Assembly (NCBI RefSeq): GCF_019800665.1
Contig: NZ_JAHVKO010000008.1
Location: 24,501 to 88,500 of the forward strand
Direction of reading: 5' to 3'
Length of the DNA stretch: 64,000 bases
Origin: Microbulbifer agarilyticus
GTDB lineage: Bacteria; Pseudomonadota; Gammaproteobacteria; Pseudomonadales; Cellvibrionaceae
Shown piece by piece: positions 9,060 through 17,753 of the stretch (position 1 is the stretch's first letter; the number at the start of each line of letters is the position of its first letter). The position numbers and the translations under genes were made by a program. Below the pieces are notes generated by a model that did no database searches, had not been told where the DNA came from, and saw only the letters and a program-made list of their open reading frames with translations.

Positions 9060-9908
9060 GTGAACATGCAGGACAAACCCGTAGTATTCGTGGTCGTAGA
9101 CCCCAACGACGAGCGCCACGTAGCCCTCGACCGCGCCCTGGCAACCGCCCGCGAGCGCAACCCGCAGCCCAAATTGGCCGTGTTCGTAGCCGTTGACGGC
9201 GAAGCCGTAGACACCCGCGCGGTGAATGATCACCTGTTCCGCGACGAGTTCTGGTTCCGCGACCAGATTCGCAAGCCGATTGAAGAGGCCGGCGTGGAGT
9301 TCGACATCACCGTATGCTGGTCCAGCGACTGGCAAGCGGCCATCATCCAGGAATCCAAGCGCTGCAACGCGGAAATGATCTACCTGCCGGTACACGCGCG
9401 CAGCAGCAGCCGCTTCACCTTCGCCGAGTCCAAGTGGCAGGTACTGAAGCAGGCCAAATGCCCTGTAGTACTGATCCGTCCGGGCGCACAGGACCGCCGT
9501 AAAGTGGTACTGGCTACCGTCAACTACCAGGCGCAGACCACCCAGCAGCGCCAGCTGAACCGCCAGATCACCGAGCGCGCCAGCTACATTGCCGAGGTAT
9601 ACGGTGCGGAACTGCACCTGGTGAACGCGTTCCTGGATTCCATGCTGTACCCGGACCGCGGCGCCCTGGCCAAGCTGGCCACCAAAACCGGCGTACCAAC
9701 TGACCGCATTCACGTGAAGCAGGGCTACACCAACGAAGTAGTTGCGGAGATCGCCAAAGAGATCAACGCTGAATTGGTGGTTATGGGTACCCTGAACCAG
9801 TACGGCGAAACCGGCTCACTTCTGCGTGGCAATACCGCCGAGCGTGTCATCGGCTCGCTGGATATCGATGTGATGGTGTGTAACGCGTTTACCAATACCG
9901 CGCACTAA
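9060..9908 (+). CDS. Tandem universal stress protein (UspE-like, two Usp domains)
   Basis: 282 residues, the size of a double-Usp protein. Two alpha/beta Usp domains are seen, roughly 1-140 and 155-282. The second keeps an ATP-binding-loop-like pattern, GTLNQYGETGSLLRGNTAE, close to G-2X-G-9X-G(S/T). The first domain is degenerate, as in UspE. Cytoplasmic stress/nucleotide-sensing role expected from the family. TAGGAG sits 5-7 bases before the ATG. It is monocistronic, followed by a strong terminator shared with the convergent halogenase gene. No link to the flanking sugar genes is evident. Confidence 0.9.
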   Translation: MNMQDKPVVFVVVDPNDERHVALDRALATARERNPQPKLAVFVAVDGEAVDTRAVNDHLFRDEFWFRDQIRKPIEEAGVEFDITVCWSSDWQAAIIQESKRCNAEMIYLPVHARSSSRFTFAESKWQVLKQAKCPVVLIRPGAQDRRKVVLATVNYQAQTTQQRQLNRQITERASYIAEVYGAELHLVNAFLDSMLYPDRGALAKLATKTGVPTDRIHVKQGYTNEVVAEIAKEINAELVVMGTLNQYGETGSLLRGNTAERVIGSLDIDVMVCNAFTNTAH

Positions 9909-9930
9909 TTTCACAACCTTCATCTTGTGT

Positions 9931-9960
9931 AAAAAACGCCGGCATTGCCGGCGTTTTTTA
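9931..9960. terminator. Bidirectional rho-independent terminator
   Basis: AAAAAACGCCGGCA followed directly by TGCCGGCGTTTTTT: GC stem with A run on one side and T run on the other. It ends the Usp gene (+) and the halogenase gene (-); the halogenase stop codon (9958-9960) lies inside the T run. Confidence 0.92.
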
Positions 9961-11466
9961 TTTAGATTTTTTTCTCAACATCGCGGAAAGGAACTCTTCG
10001 TGCCGTGGAAGCTGCTTGACGGTCCCTTGAACCAATGTCTTCAGGCTCTGCATAAGGTCATTTAATTGACCGTCGTTCAAACCATCAGCAATGATGTGAT
10101 GGTCCTCAGGAACTAATCCTTGACCAATCATTACTTGATACCAAGCAATCTCAGTGAATAAATCGTCGTAGTCACGAAACACCTTACCAGTGGCACGAAA
10201 TAGCTCCATTTTTTCATGTAATGAATCGGGGATAGCCATGTCTTCACAGTGTCGCCAGAAGTCAGTGTCACGACGCTGATTTGCCTTGTAATGAAGGATT
10301 ATAAAATCGCGGATTCGCTCCATCTCCACGCGAGACTGACGATTAAACTCAGAAACATCTTCTTTTCTAATACCGCGATGTGGAAAACACTTAATCAAGC
10401 GCGTTGCGGCCGACTGGACGAGATGGATAGATGTACTCTCCAGAGGCTCCAAAAAGCCGCTCGCCAAGCCAAGACTGACGACATTTTTGCACCACTGCTC
10501 ACGACGATGCCCCGTTCGAAATGGAATAACTCTCGGCTCAGCCAAAGGCTCGCCGGGAAGATTATCGAACAATACACTCCTTGCCTGTTCATCACTCCAG
10601 TGACTGCTTGAATATACCAATCCATTACCAGTACGATGCTGCAAAGGAATTTGCCACTGCCATCCAGCGCCATGGGCGACAGATCGTGTAAACGGCGGTA
10701 TATATTCAGGCGACCCACTCGGCAGCGCAATTGCGCGGTCGCATGGCAACCATTGCTTCCAGCTTTCATATTCACTACCCACTGCCTTATCGATCAGTAG
10801 GCCAACAAATCCTGAGCAATCGACAAACAGGTCACCATCCACTACCTGTCCATTTTCCAATGCTAACTGCTCGACAAAGCCAGTTTCCGCACATTTCTGA
10901 ACATTCGTAACCTTCCCTTCGACACGCTTAACACCTCGCCCCTCAGCCTGTCGACGCAAAAATTTTGCGTACAGGCCAGCGTCAAAATGGTAGGCATAGG
11001 TAATACCAGGAAGATTGGTATTCGGAATCTTCCCCAATTGAGCAAACTTATTTTGTACGGCAGCCTGATAGTTTAGGGAGTAGTCCCAGTAACTGTCGGT
11101 CCCACCCTGCTCGCGATAGCGGATCCAAAAGTTGTGGAAATCGCAAAGCGGGAAGTCTTTTCCGATTGACCCAAAGGCGTGCATATAGCTTTCGCCTTCC
11201 TTGGACCAGTTTTCAAACTGAATACCCAGCTTGATACTACCCTTCGTCTCACGCAGAAACTCTTTCTCATCCAGACCCAACGCCTGGTTGAAAGTGAGGA
11301 TCGGCGGGATAGTAGCCTCGCCCACGCCGACAGTTCCAATCTGGTCGGATTCTACAAGGGTAATATCCACTACCTTCCCAAGCATCCGGATCATCAGCGC
11401 CGCTGCCATCCAGCCGGCTGTGCCGCCACCGAGAATTACCAGCTTTTTTATTGCTTTACTTTCCAA
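9958..11466 (-). CDS. Flavin-dependent tryptophan-halogenase family protein A
   Basis: 502 residues, family length. The FAD-binding motif GGGTAGW is at 13-19. Lys78 in SIKLGIQFENW corresponds to the catalytic lysine that carries the hypohalite in PrnA/RebH. The halogenase-specific WxWxIP motif is present as WQWQIP (about 265-270), and GFLEPLESTS lies in the usual position of the active-site glutamate. A chlorinase or brominase reaction on an aromatic substrate with FADH2, halide and O2 is possible, but members located beside TonB receptors have mostly unknown natural substrates. It lies downstream of TBDT-1, separated by a terminator hairpin. No flavin reductase gene is in the window, so the reductant would come from elsewhere. 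Confidence 0.88.
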   Translation of the reverse strand: MESKAIKKLVILGGGTAGWMAAALMIRMLGKVVDITLVESDQIGTVGVGEATIPPILTFNQALGLDEKEFLRETKGSIKLGIQFENWSKEGESYMHAFGSIGKDFPLCDFHNFWIRYREQGGTDSYWDYSLNYQAAVQNKFAQLGKIPNTNLPGITYAYHFDAGLYAKFLRRQAEGRGVKRVEGKVTNVQKCAETGFVEQLALENGQVVDGDLFVDCSGFVGLLIDKAVGSEYESWKQWLPCDRAIALPSGSPEYIPPFTRSVAHGAGWQWQIPLQHRTGNGLVYSSSHWSDEQARSVLFDNLPGEPLAEPRVIPFRTGHRREQWCKNVVSLGLASGFLEPLESTSIHLVQSAATRLIKCFPHRGIRKEDVSEFNRQSRVEMERIRDFIILHYKANQRRDTDFWRHCEDMAIPDSLHEKMELFRATGKVFRDYDDLFTEIAWYQVMIGQGLVPEDHHIIADGLNDGQLNDLMQSLKTLVQGTVKQLPRHEEFLSAMLRKKSK

Positions 11467-11529
11467 TGGAGTTCCCCCTACGTATACCGCGCACAGAAGC
11501 GCTGTTGGCTATCTGAAAATCTGAAGGAA

Positions 11530-11566
11530 TAAAAAAAGCCCTTGTAATCATAGATTACAAGGGCTT
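11530..11566 (-). terminator. Rho-independent terminator/attenuator between TBDT-1 and halogenase A
   Basis: AAGCCCTTGTAATC and GATTACAAGGGCTT form a 14-bp stem with loop ATA; on the minus strand it is followed by TTTTTT. It sits 25 bases after the TBDT stop and 64 bases before the halogenase start. Confidence 0.9.
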
Positions 11567-11591
11567 TGGACTGTGAGACTAGCTACAAAAA

Positions 11592-14447
11592 TTACAGCTC
11601 GTAGCTGAAGCCCAGCAGGTAGGTCTTACCATAGCTCTGGTAATCGCGAACCTGAAGCGCGCTGTCACCCTGCAGAGTGGTGAACGGCTCGTCGGTCAGG
11701 TTTACGCCCTGCAGGAATACGGACAGACCTTCCAGTCCACCGATACCAGATTCAGCAAAGTCGTAACCGATCTGCGCATCAACTAAGGTTTCACCCAGTA
11801 CGTCGACCTGGGCGGTATCAAAGCCAACACCGTACACTTCACCTTTAAAGTCAGAACGCTTGCGCAGGCTGGTACGTGCAGAGAAACCGTAGTTTTCGTA
11901 GTACGCGGTCAGTGTCTGGATACTATCAGACAGGCCAGCCAGCTCGTAGTCGTTGTCATTCTGATCTTTAACATCAGAGCTAACACCGGTGTGGCTAGCA
12001 ATCATACCGAACCCGTCAAGGCTCTCGCTGAACATATTGAACGGCAGAGACAGCGCCAATTCGTAGCCCCGCAGAGTACCGCCACCACCATTGGTCTTGC
12101 TGTAGCGGGTAGCAGTGGTATCCGCACCATCCGGAATCAGAGCAGGATCGATATCCAGAACGTCCAAGGCGTCGACTTCATAGTTGTCATCAAAGTGCCA
12201 TTGGCTCAGGTCTTTCCAGAACACGGCCACAGAGAAGTAACCTTCATCACTGAAGTAGTTCTCATAAGACAGATCAACACCGATCGCTTCTTTCGGCTCC
12301 AAGTACGGGTTACCACCACTGAACTTGAAGAAGTTGCCGTTGCCATCAGGCTGGGATTCGATACCGAACTCAACAGAAGAGTTCATCTCGTCCATGCGCG
12401 CACGGGAGATAGTTTTGGCGGCACCAAAACGCAGAGTCTGCTCGTCGGTCAGTGCCAGAGCCATGTTCAGGCTTGGCAATACATGGCTGTAATCATGCGA
12501 AACATCGCTTGCTACAGGAACGACCAGGCCATCAACAACGCGACCAACACTGCCCTTGGTGTCTACTTGAGTGTGGACATAGCGCAGGCCGGCTGTACCG
12601 GTCAGAGGCAGACCAGCCACCTCCGTCTCGAAGCCAGCTTGAGCAAATGCAGCAGTAATCGCTTCGCTGACGTCATAGGACTTGGTCAGATGCTGAATAC
12701 CAGTCAGCGCTTCGTCGGTCAGGTCGTAGTAGCCGTCACGCAGCAAGCCAGCAGCGTTATAGGCAACCATATCGCCCATGCCGATGAAGTCGAGAGATAC
12801 GCTACCCAAGCGGTACTCTTCCGGCACGACCAGGGTGCTATTTTCCGGAGTCCCGTCAAAGCTCGCCAGAGTCATGTAGTAACCCTGAGACTTCTTCACT
12901 TTTTGACGGTCTCGGTGAGAAACACCGTAGGTAACTTCATTAACGATGCCCGCTTCAACGATCTGAGTTGCGGCCAGCTTCAAGGAAGTCAGCTCGTCAT
13001 CGATCTCGGGAGCATTCAGGAAGCCATCCTGTGCGGCATTTTCGTATTGAGTACCACCCAGGTTGAACTTATTGTTCAGCGCAGCGCTGTAACCCCAAGT
13101 CAGCGGGCCGCCCAGCTGAATCAGATCAAAATCGCTGTAATCCAGATTATGGCCGAATTGAGCGCCAGTATTGCCACCATTAAAGGTGTAAGTCAGATCG
13201 TCCGCAACACCTTCGTTATCACCACGGCCGGTGCCGGAATAGCTTTCGAAGCTCCAAATGTCACGCTCTACTGAAGAGTGGCTGGCATCGAACTCCAACT
13301 GCAGCGTGTCGCTGAAGTCATACTTGGTGTTCACACCAAAAGAGGTCATCTCGGCAGCGCGAGTTTCGAGGTCGTTACGTACAACAACACGCTGACCTTC
13401 ACTAACACCAGAAGTGAAGAAGCCATCTTGAGCTTCACCAACCGGAGAGTAGGAGCCCTGCCCCCAAGCAAAAGGAACTTCGATACCACGCAGAATTTTC
13501 TCGTCAGAGAAATCTACATAGAGAGCATCAAGAGTTGCGTTCAGTTTTTCATTCGGCTGCAACTCGACAACCAACATGGCACTGTCACGTTTCAGCTCAG
13601 AAGAACGCACGAACGGTTTGGCACCGCCCAACATGCTGGCACCAGTGGATTCCCAAGGAGTACCGTCTGCATTACGGTTCTCATCATTACCTGGCCAGTT
13701 GTGATAATTACCCTGATCATCCACGAAAATCTCGGGGTAACCCCAAGCATTCCAACGCTCTTCCTGATTAGGGGAGCTCATGGTGTTATAGGCAAAAGCA
13801 ACACCGATGGTGTCATCAGCGAACTGATCAATATAGGAAATAGTCGCGCGCTGACCCTGATCTTCACCGTCTGGGTTCAGCTTATCGAAGCTGGTTTGCT
13901 CCATCTGAGCATTGAACTTCACAACACGCTCACCGCGCTCCAGCGGGCTAACGGTCTGCATGTCGATTACACCAGCAATACCTTCCGCTTCCAGATCGGC
14001 AGTCGGGGTCTTGTATACGGTTACACCGCTCATGATCTCGGACGGGTAAAGATCAAACTCAACGCCGCGGTTATCGCCAATGGACACCTGCTCACGGCCG
14101 TTGAATGTAGTAGCGCTCTCGTTCTCGCCGAAGCCGCGGATGCTTACGCGACTGGCACGACCGTCGAGGCGCTGGGTGGCCAGACCCGGCAGGCGGGCAA
14201 GAGATTCTGCGATGGAGGAATCGGGCAGCTTGCCAATATCTTCTGCAGAAATGGCTTCAACAACGCCCTTGGCATCGCGTTTGGTGCTGATGGAGTCCAT
14301 CACACTCTTGCGGAAGCCGGTAACGGTAATCTCTTCGAGGCTAGTGTTTCCGTCTTCTTCCTGAGCGAATACGCCAACGGAAGTTACGGACGCGGCGATA
14401 GCTGCGGACAGCAGCGCCGGTCGAAATCGTTTGTTTGTCAGACTCAT
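11592..14447 (-). CDS. TonB-dependent outer-membrane receptor (TBDT-1, starch locus)
   Basis: 951 residues from the preferred start. Three ATGs are consecutive (14453, 14450, 14447); AAGGGAG abuts the first, so 14447 has the best spacing. Signal peptide ends near residue 28 (VFAQ), TonB box EEITVTG at 38-44, then the plug domain (SVMDSISTKRDAKG, DIGKLPDSSIAESLARLPG, VSIRGFG), then a 22-strand-type barrel to the C-terminus. This is the subfamily that imports oligosaccharides in carbohydrate-utilisation loci of Xanthomonas, Caulobacter and marine gammaproteobacteria. Neighbours (GH13, glucokinase) and the upstream motif suggest maltodextrin as ligand (inference). Energy comes from TonB-ExbBD encoded elsewhere. 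Confidence 0.93.
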   Translation of the reverse strand: MSLTNKRFRPALLSAAIAASVTSVGVFAQEEDGNTSLEEITVTGFRKSVMDSISTKRDAKGVVEAISAEDIGKLPDSSIAESLARLPGLATQRLDGRASRVSIRGFGENESATTFNGREQVSIGDNRGVEFDLYPSEIMSGVTVYKTPTADLEAEGIAGVIDMQTVSPLERGERVVKFNAQMEQTSFDKLNPDGEDQGQRATISYIDQFADDTIGVAFAYNTMSSPNQEERWNAWGYPEIFVDDQGNYHNWPGNDENRNADGTPWESTGASMLGGAKPFVRSSELKRDSAMLVVELQPNEKLNATLDALYVDFSDEKILRGIEVPFAWGQGSYSPVGEAQDGFFTSGVSEGQRVVVRNDLETRAAEMTSFGVNTKYDFSDTLQLEFDASHSSVERDIWSFESYSGTGRGDNEGVADDLTYTFNGGNTGAQFGHNLDYSDFDLIQLGGPLTWGYSAALNNKFNLGGTQYENAAQDGFLNAPEIDDELTSLKLAATQIVEAGIVNEVTYGVSHRDRQKVKKSQGYYMTLASFDGTPENSTLVVPEEYRLGSVSLDFIGMGDMVAYNAAGLLRDGYYDLTDEALTGIQHLTKSYDVSEAITAAFAQAGFETEVAGLPLTGTAGLRYVHTQVDTKGSVGRVVDGLVVPVASDVSHDYSHVLPSLNMALALTDEQTLRFGAAKTISRARMDEMNSSVEFGIESQPDGNGNFFKFSGGNPYLEPKEAIGVDLSYENYFSDEGYFSVAVFWKDLSQWHFDDNYEVDALDVLDIDPALIPDGADTTATRYSKTNGGGGTLRGYELALSLPFNMFSESLDGFGMIASHTGVSSDVKDQNDNDYELAGLSDSIQTLTAYYENYGFSARTSLRKRSDFKGEVYGVGFDTAQVDVLGETLVDAQIGYDFAESGIGGLEGLSVFLQGVNLTDEPFTTLQGDSALQVRDYQSYGKTYLLGFSYEL

Positions 14448-14513
14448 CATCATCTCCCTTGGACTTATCGTTATGGTGAGTAATGCCATCCTAGGCTTAC
14501 CCGAAGTCCATAT

Positions 14514-14614
14514 CCTCCACCCCCCAGGGGGGAGGAGGGGGAGAAGCTAGGGTCGGCAGAGGAGGAGGGAGCCGACCCAGATCACCATCGAGGCGGGGAT
14601 TATACGGGGCGTAC
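14514..14614. promoter_or_regulatory. Candidate starch-regulon operators upstream of TBDT-1
   Basis: Two elements: an imperfect palindrome CCTCCACCCCCC-A-GGGGGGAGGAGG (14514-14538), giving GGGGAGGAGG-like MalT-box cores on both strands, and GGGGCGTAC at 14606-14614. Both lie 70-165 bases before the TBDT-1 start and between it and the glucokinase stop codon. Confidence 0.5.
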
Positions 14615-14664
14615 AAAAAATGTTCAGCCCCAGATGAGCAAATATAAAGGCAAAAACGCCCAGA

Positions 14665-15627
14665 TTAGCGCTCGAGCCAGGCGGCAGCGCCAATCAGCGC
14701 CGGATAACCGGCCTTCAGCACCTCTACCCGAACACCCTGCAGCCAGTCCCCGAGCTGCCCTTTGGTCACAAAGCGCTGCTCGAATTCACTTTCTGGCAAC
14801 AGGGATTCGATGCGCGGCAGTACGCCACCACCGAGGAACACGCCACCGCGGGCGACATAGTAAAGGGCAGCATCACCTGCGGCACTACCGAGGAAGTTAA
14901 GGAAGTCGATCAGGGTTTCACGGCACATTGGGTCGGAACCATCCAGGCCGCGGCCGCTTACGTCTGGCGGAGTCAGGTCTTCTGCCGGGCGGCCGTGCAG
15001 TGCGCACACGGCACGGTACAGGTTCACCAGGCCACCGCCGCTCAATACATACTCGTTGTATACCGGCATCTGCTCGCGGGCGAGGATGCGCAGCAGCTCC
15101 AGTTCGCGCTCGCTGCCAGCAGAGAGGTTGGCATGGCCGCCCTCCCCCGGCACCACGCGGTAGCTGCCACCTTCACTCACCAGGCCTGCAACGCCAAGAC
15201 CGGTACCCGGGCCCAGTACCACCATGGGGCCGCCCTGTTGCGCGGGCACATCGCGCAGGGCCCACTTGTCGGTTTCCGGCAGGCGCGGCAATGACAAAGC
15301 CAAAGCAGCAAAATCATTGACGACCAGAGCGCGTTCGAGCGAGAAGCGCGCACACAGCTCTTCAGCACGGATGTCCCAGCCCAGGTTGGTCATGGTCACG
15401 CGGCCACCCTGCGGGGTCTTTTCCACAGGGCCAGCGACGGCTACACACGCCTCTTTGGGCACATCGCACGACAACTCTTCGAGCCACTGACTCATTGCAG
15501 AGTAAAAGTCACCAAACTTAGCGCAGTTCACCACCTGAATAGCATCCAGCCGATAACCAGCCCCTTCCGGGATGGCCACCGCAAAGCGAGCGTTGGTACC
15601 GCCGATATCTGCGACGATTCTGGTCAT
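14665..15627 (-). CDS. glk: Glucokinase
   Basis: 320 residues, the length of proteobacterial glucokinase. The N-terminal phosphate motif DIGGTNARFA (about 7-16), the catalytic-region VVNDFAALA and the LGPGTGLGVAGL glycine-rich loop are all present, with EGGHANL near residue 160. It phosphorylates glucose released from imported oligosaccharides using ATP, feeding glycolysis; cytoplasmic. AAGGAA lies 8 bases before the ATG. It is transcribed in the same direction as TBDT-1 with no clear terminator between them, so readthrough is possible. Placement between amylase, receptor and regulator fits a glucose-yielding glycan pathway. Confidence 0.95.
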   Translation of the reverse strand: MTRIVADIGGTNARFAVAIPEGAGYRLDAIQVVNCAKFGDFYSAMSQWLEELSCDVPKEACVAVAGPVEKTPQGGRVTMTNLGWDIRAEELCARFSLERALVVNDFAALALSLPRLPETDKWALRDVPAQQGGPMVVLGPGTGLGVAGLVSEGGSYRVVPGEGGHANLSAGSERELELLRILAREQMPVYNEYVLSGGGLVNLYRAVCALHGRPAEDLTPPDVSGRGLDGSDPMCRETLIDFLNFLGSAAGDAALYYVARGGVFLGGGVLPRIESLLPESEFEQRFVTKGQLGDWLQGVRVEVLKAGYPALIGAAAWLER

Positions 15628-15753
15628 GAATGCGTTCCTTGGGTCAACACGAGGGGACGAACCCTGTAGTAATTTTACAAAAGCACTGTGAAGGCGCGCT
15701 AAGGTAATGATTTCAGGCGATAAATTCCAGACCTGACCAGCAAAAAATACCCT

Positions 15754-15777
15754 AATAGTGAAGAAAAATGCACTATT
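15754..15777. promoter_or_regulatory. Inverted repeat upstream of glucokinase
   Basis: AATAGTG and CACTATT, 7-bp arms separated by 10 bases, about 130 bases before the glk start. Could be an operator; no known family matched. Confidence 0.3.
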
Positions 15778-15913
15778 TGGAAGAAGACCACGTCATAACC
15801 ATCCCGTAATAAAACTACGAAACAACCTTCGACAGCACACTATCCAACCGTTAATGCACCAGTGAAGGGCTCGAAAGCCACAAACTTCAGCAACAAATAA
15901 CAACAATAGTTGG

Positions 15914-15941
15914 ACTGAAACACCAGAACTGAAACACCAGA
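15914..15941. repeat. Perfect 14-bp tandem duplication
   Basis: ACTGAAACACCAGA occurs twice head to tail with no mismatch. Probably a recent slippage duplication; could affect spacing of upstream sites. Confidence 0.8.
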
Positions 15942-16153
15942 ATAGGCGCGCCCGTTATCCGAGGCGATTTTATCGATGATTCTTTTTCCGGTGTGTCGGA
16001 ACCCGACCAGGCAAACCACCGGCTGTCAGCCCGAACCACTATGCGCGGCAGGACACTCGCCGAACGTGGGGCTGGCAAGCATGGATGAACGGGCGGATGC
16101 GATGCCTATAGCAACGAACAGTGACCCAGAAGTCAATCTACAGAAAGAAAAGC

Positions 16154-16174
16154 CCGGCAGGAAACACCTGCCGG
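16154..16174. other. Stem-loop in the AraC leader region
   Basis: CCGGCAGG, loop AAACA, CCTGCCGG: perfect 8-bp GC-rich stem. No T run follows, so a simple terminator is unlikely. Confidence 0.5.
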
Positions 16175-16338
16175 TCCCAATGGGGCGACGAGAAGAGACC
16201 CGTTATAGGGAGAGGAAAGATGATGTCGAAAGCTTTTACAAAGTGCCCGGCCAAAGCATGCCAGCCAGGCGTCCTCCGCCGCCATGCAACCAATGGCGTA
16301 CCCGACGCCTTCTAGAGTCGCGCTTCCCGCCCCGGAAA

Positions 16339-16352
16339 TCGCCCCACTTTGC
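16339..16352. promoter_or_regulatory. Beta-glucan-locus motif upstream of the AraC gene
   Basis: TCGCCCCACTTTGC, identical over 14 bases to one arm of the dyad upstream of GH16 (22149-22162). It lies about 170 bases before the AraC start. Confidence 0.5.
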
Positions 16353-16411
16353 CCGAGCGGACAAACTGGGTGGTTTCACTTTACAGTTATTCGTAAACGG
16401 GAAGCCTGTAG

Positions 16412-16441
16412 GGGGCGTACAACCTGACCTCCCCTCCTCCC
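16412..16441. promoter_or_regulatory. Starch-locus motif upstream of the AraC gene
   Basis: GGGGCGTAC (16412-16420) followed by CCTCCCCTCCTCCC (16428-16441), whose complement contains the GGAGGA core. Located 80-107 bases before the AraC start, a promoter-proximal position. Confidence 0.5.
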
Positions 16442-16518
16442 TGCTGGGGAATTTTCATATACTGGCGATACGAGAGAATAATAAGAACATAACAACAAAC
16501 CCCATCGGCGATGCGCAC

Positions 16519-17673
16519 ATGAAACAATACATTTTCAATATCCACGACGTGGTGCTATTGATGACCGCCGCGGAATGTCTGCTGCTGGCAGTATTCCAGG
16601 CGATCCTCCCGACCCGCTCCCGGCATGACGGCCGGCTGTTGATCGCGTTTCTGCTCATTATTGCCGTCGCCTCGGCCTGCACTCTGGCCCTGTGGAATGA
16701 CCAGTTCTCACTGGCACCCTGGCTGGAACAAACGCTGCTCCCCTACCTACTGTTTACTGCGCTGCTGCTCAAGGGGCCGGCCATCTATCTCTACGTGTGC
16801 TCGCTGACCCGCCAGAACTTCACGTTTACCCGGCGCATGGCGCTGCACCTGCTGCCGGCGGCTCTCGTCATTCTGTGCCTGGCGATTTTCAATATATCGA
16901 GCAATGACCTGCGCCACGCGGCCGCCGGACAGGGGTTTTCCGCGACCATCGTCTCGCTGATCTGGGATCTTGCCTCTCTGGCCCCCTTCGCCTACTCCGT
17001 TGCGGCATTACGACAGATCCGCCGCTATCGCCACGCCCTGAAGGATGAGTACTCCCATTACTCGGAGGTAGAACTCAACTGGTTAACTGCGCTGGTATGG
17101 GGTGTATGTGTGGCCTGGGCCTGGACCACCGTGGTGCACGTGGTGGCCAAGTTCTCCAGCCAGAGCGTGGCCGACTATATGGGTATTGCCGACAACTATC
17201 TGTCGTTCATCCTGATCAATGCCTTCTTCGCCTACAGCCTCACCTATGCGCACCAGTTACTCGCCACGCAACCGGAAGCGGCAAGCGATGAACGTATTCC
17301 GGAGGAAGACGAGCCTTCGGAGCCAGCAATCGAGAAGGTGCGAAACGCCATGGAAAGCGACAAGATTTACCTTAAAAAGAATCTTAATTTGGAGCAGTTT
17401 TCCGACCGAATCGAATTACCAGCAAAAGAAGTTTCCGCCGTAATCAACAAACACTTCGGCACCAACTTCTTTGAGTACGTGAACAGCTACCGCGTCGAAG
17501 CGGCCAAGTCGCTGCTATCCGACCCAAGCAAGACGGACATGACCGTACTCGATGTATTGCTGGAATCTGGCTTCAACAGCAAGTCAGCTTTCCACCGTTT
17601 CTTCAGCCGACTCGTCGGTATGTCGCCCACAGAGTTCCGCAAGCAAGCGCTGGCAGATACCAAGACTTCTTAA
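16519..17673 (+). CDS. AraC-family regulator with N-terminal membrane sensor domain
   Basis: 384 residues from ATG 16519; the reading frame is open further upstream but nothing there looks like protein. The first ~240 residues form about seven hydrophobic helices (for example LLMTAAECLLLAVFQAIL, ALHLLPAALVILCLAIF), and the last ~110 are an AraC-type double helix-turn-helix (YLKKNLNLEQFSDRI, VLDVLLESGFNSKSAFHRFF). Such membrane-AraC proteins are common beside glycan loci of Cellvibrionales and are thought to sense periplasmic or membrane signals. It sits between the starch and beta-glucan gene sets, divergent from glk and convergent with GH3. Copies of both sugar-locus DNA motifs lie upstream, so autoregulation or integration of both inputs is plausible (inference). 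Confidence 0.88.
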   Translation: MKQYIFNIHDVVLLMTAAECLLLAVFQAILPTRSRHDGRLLIAFLLIIAVASACTLALWNDQFSLAPWLEQTLLPYLLFTALLLKGPAIYLYVCSLTRQNFTFTRRMALHLLPAALVILCLAIFNISSNDLRHAAAGQGFSATIVSLIWDLASLAPFAYSVAALRQIRRYRHALKDEYSHYSEVELNWLTALVWGVCVAWAWTTVVHVVAKFSSQSVADYMGIADNYLSFILINAFFAYSLTYAHQLLATQPEAASDERIPEEDEPSEPAIEKVRNAMESDKIYLKKNLNLEQFSDRIELPAKEVSAVINKHFGTNFFEYVNSYRVEAAKSLLSDPSKTDMTVLDVLLESGFNSKSAFHRFFSRLVGMSPTEFRKQALADTKTS

Positions 17674-17693
17674 CCGCTATGTGAAGGGGATAC

Positions 17694-17726
17694 AAAAAAG
17701 CCGCTGGCGACCTGGTCGCCAGCGGC
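17694..17726. terminator. Rho-independent terminator between AraC gene and GH3
   Basis: GCCGCTGGCGA, loop CCTGG, TCGCCAGCGGC; six Ts follow on the minus strand (end of GH3), while the plus strand has only TTTG, so it mainly serves GH3. Confidence 0.88.
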
Positions 17727-17753
17727 TTTGCTTCGTCTGATCAGGCTGTGGGG

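Larger units (their letters stand above)
15628..16518. other. 891-base gene-free region between glucokinase and the AraC regulator
   Basis: The AraC frame stays open back to 15976 but has no start with a ribosome site and lacks protein-like composition, so I treat the stretch as noncoding. It contains a dyad near the glucokinase promoter (15754-15777), a 14-bp tandem duplication (15914-15941), a stable hairpin (16154-16174) and copies of both sugar-locus motifs (16339-16352, 16412-16441). A long leader or an unrecognised small RNA is possible. Confidence 0.6.

Noticed and set aside
8940..9713. 257-codon minus-strand frame opposite the Usp gene
   Set aside because: Usp domains and a strong ribosome binding site are on the plus strand; the shadow has a Tyr/Val/Gly-biased composition.
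11991..14483. Two long plus-strand frames opposite TBDT-1
   Set aside because: Antisense shadows; the minus strand has a complete TonB receptor with signal, TonB box and plug.
15976..16518. N-terminal extension of the AraC regulator
   Set aside because: Frame is open but the translation is Arg/Pro-rich without homology-like features, and operator motifs and a hairpin lie within it; membrane helices begin right after ATG 16519.
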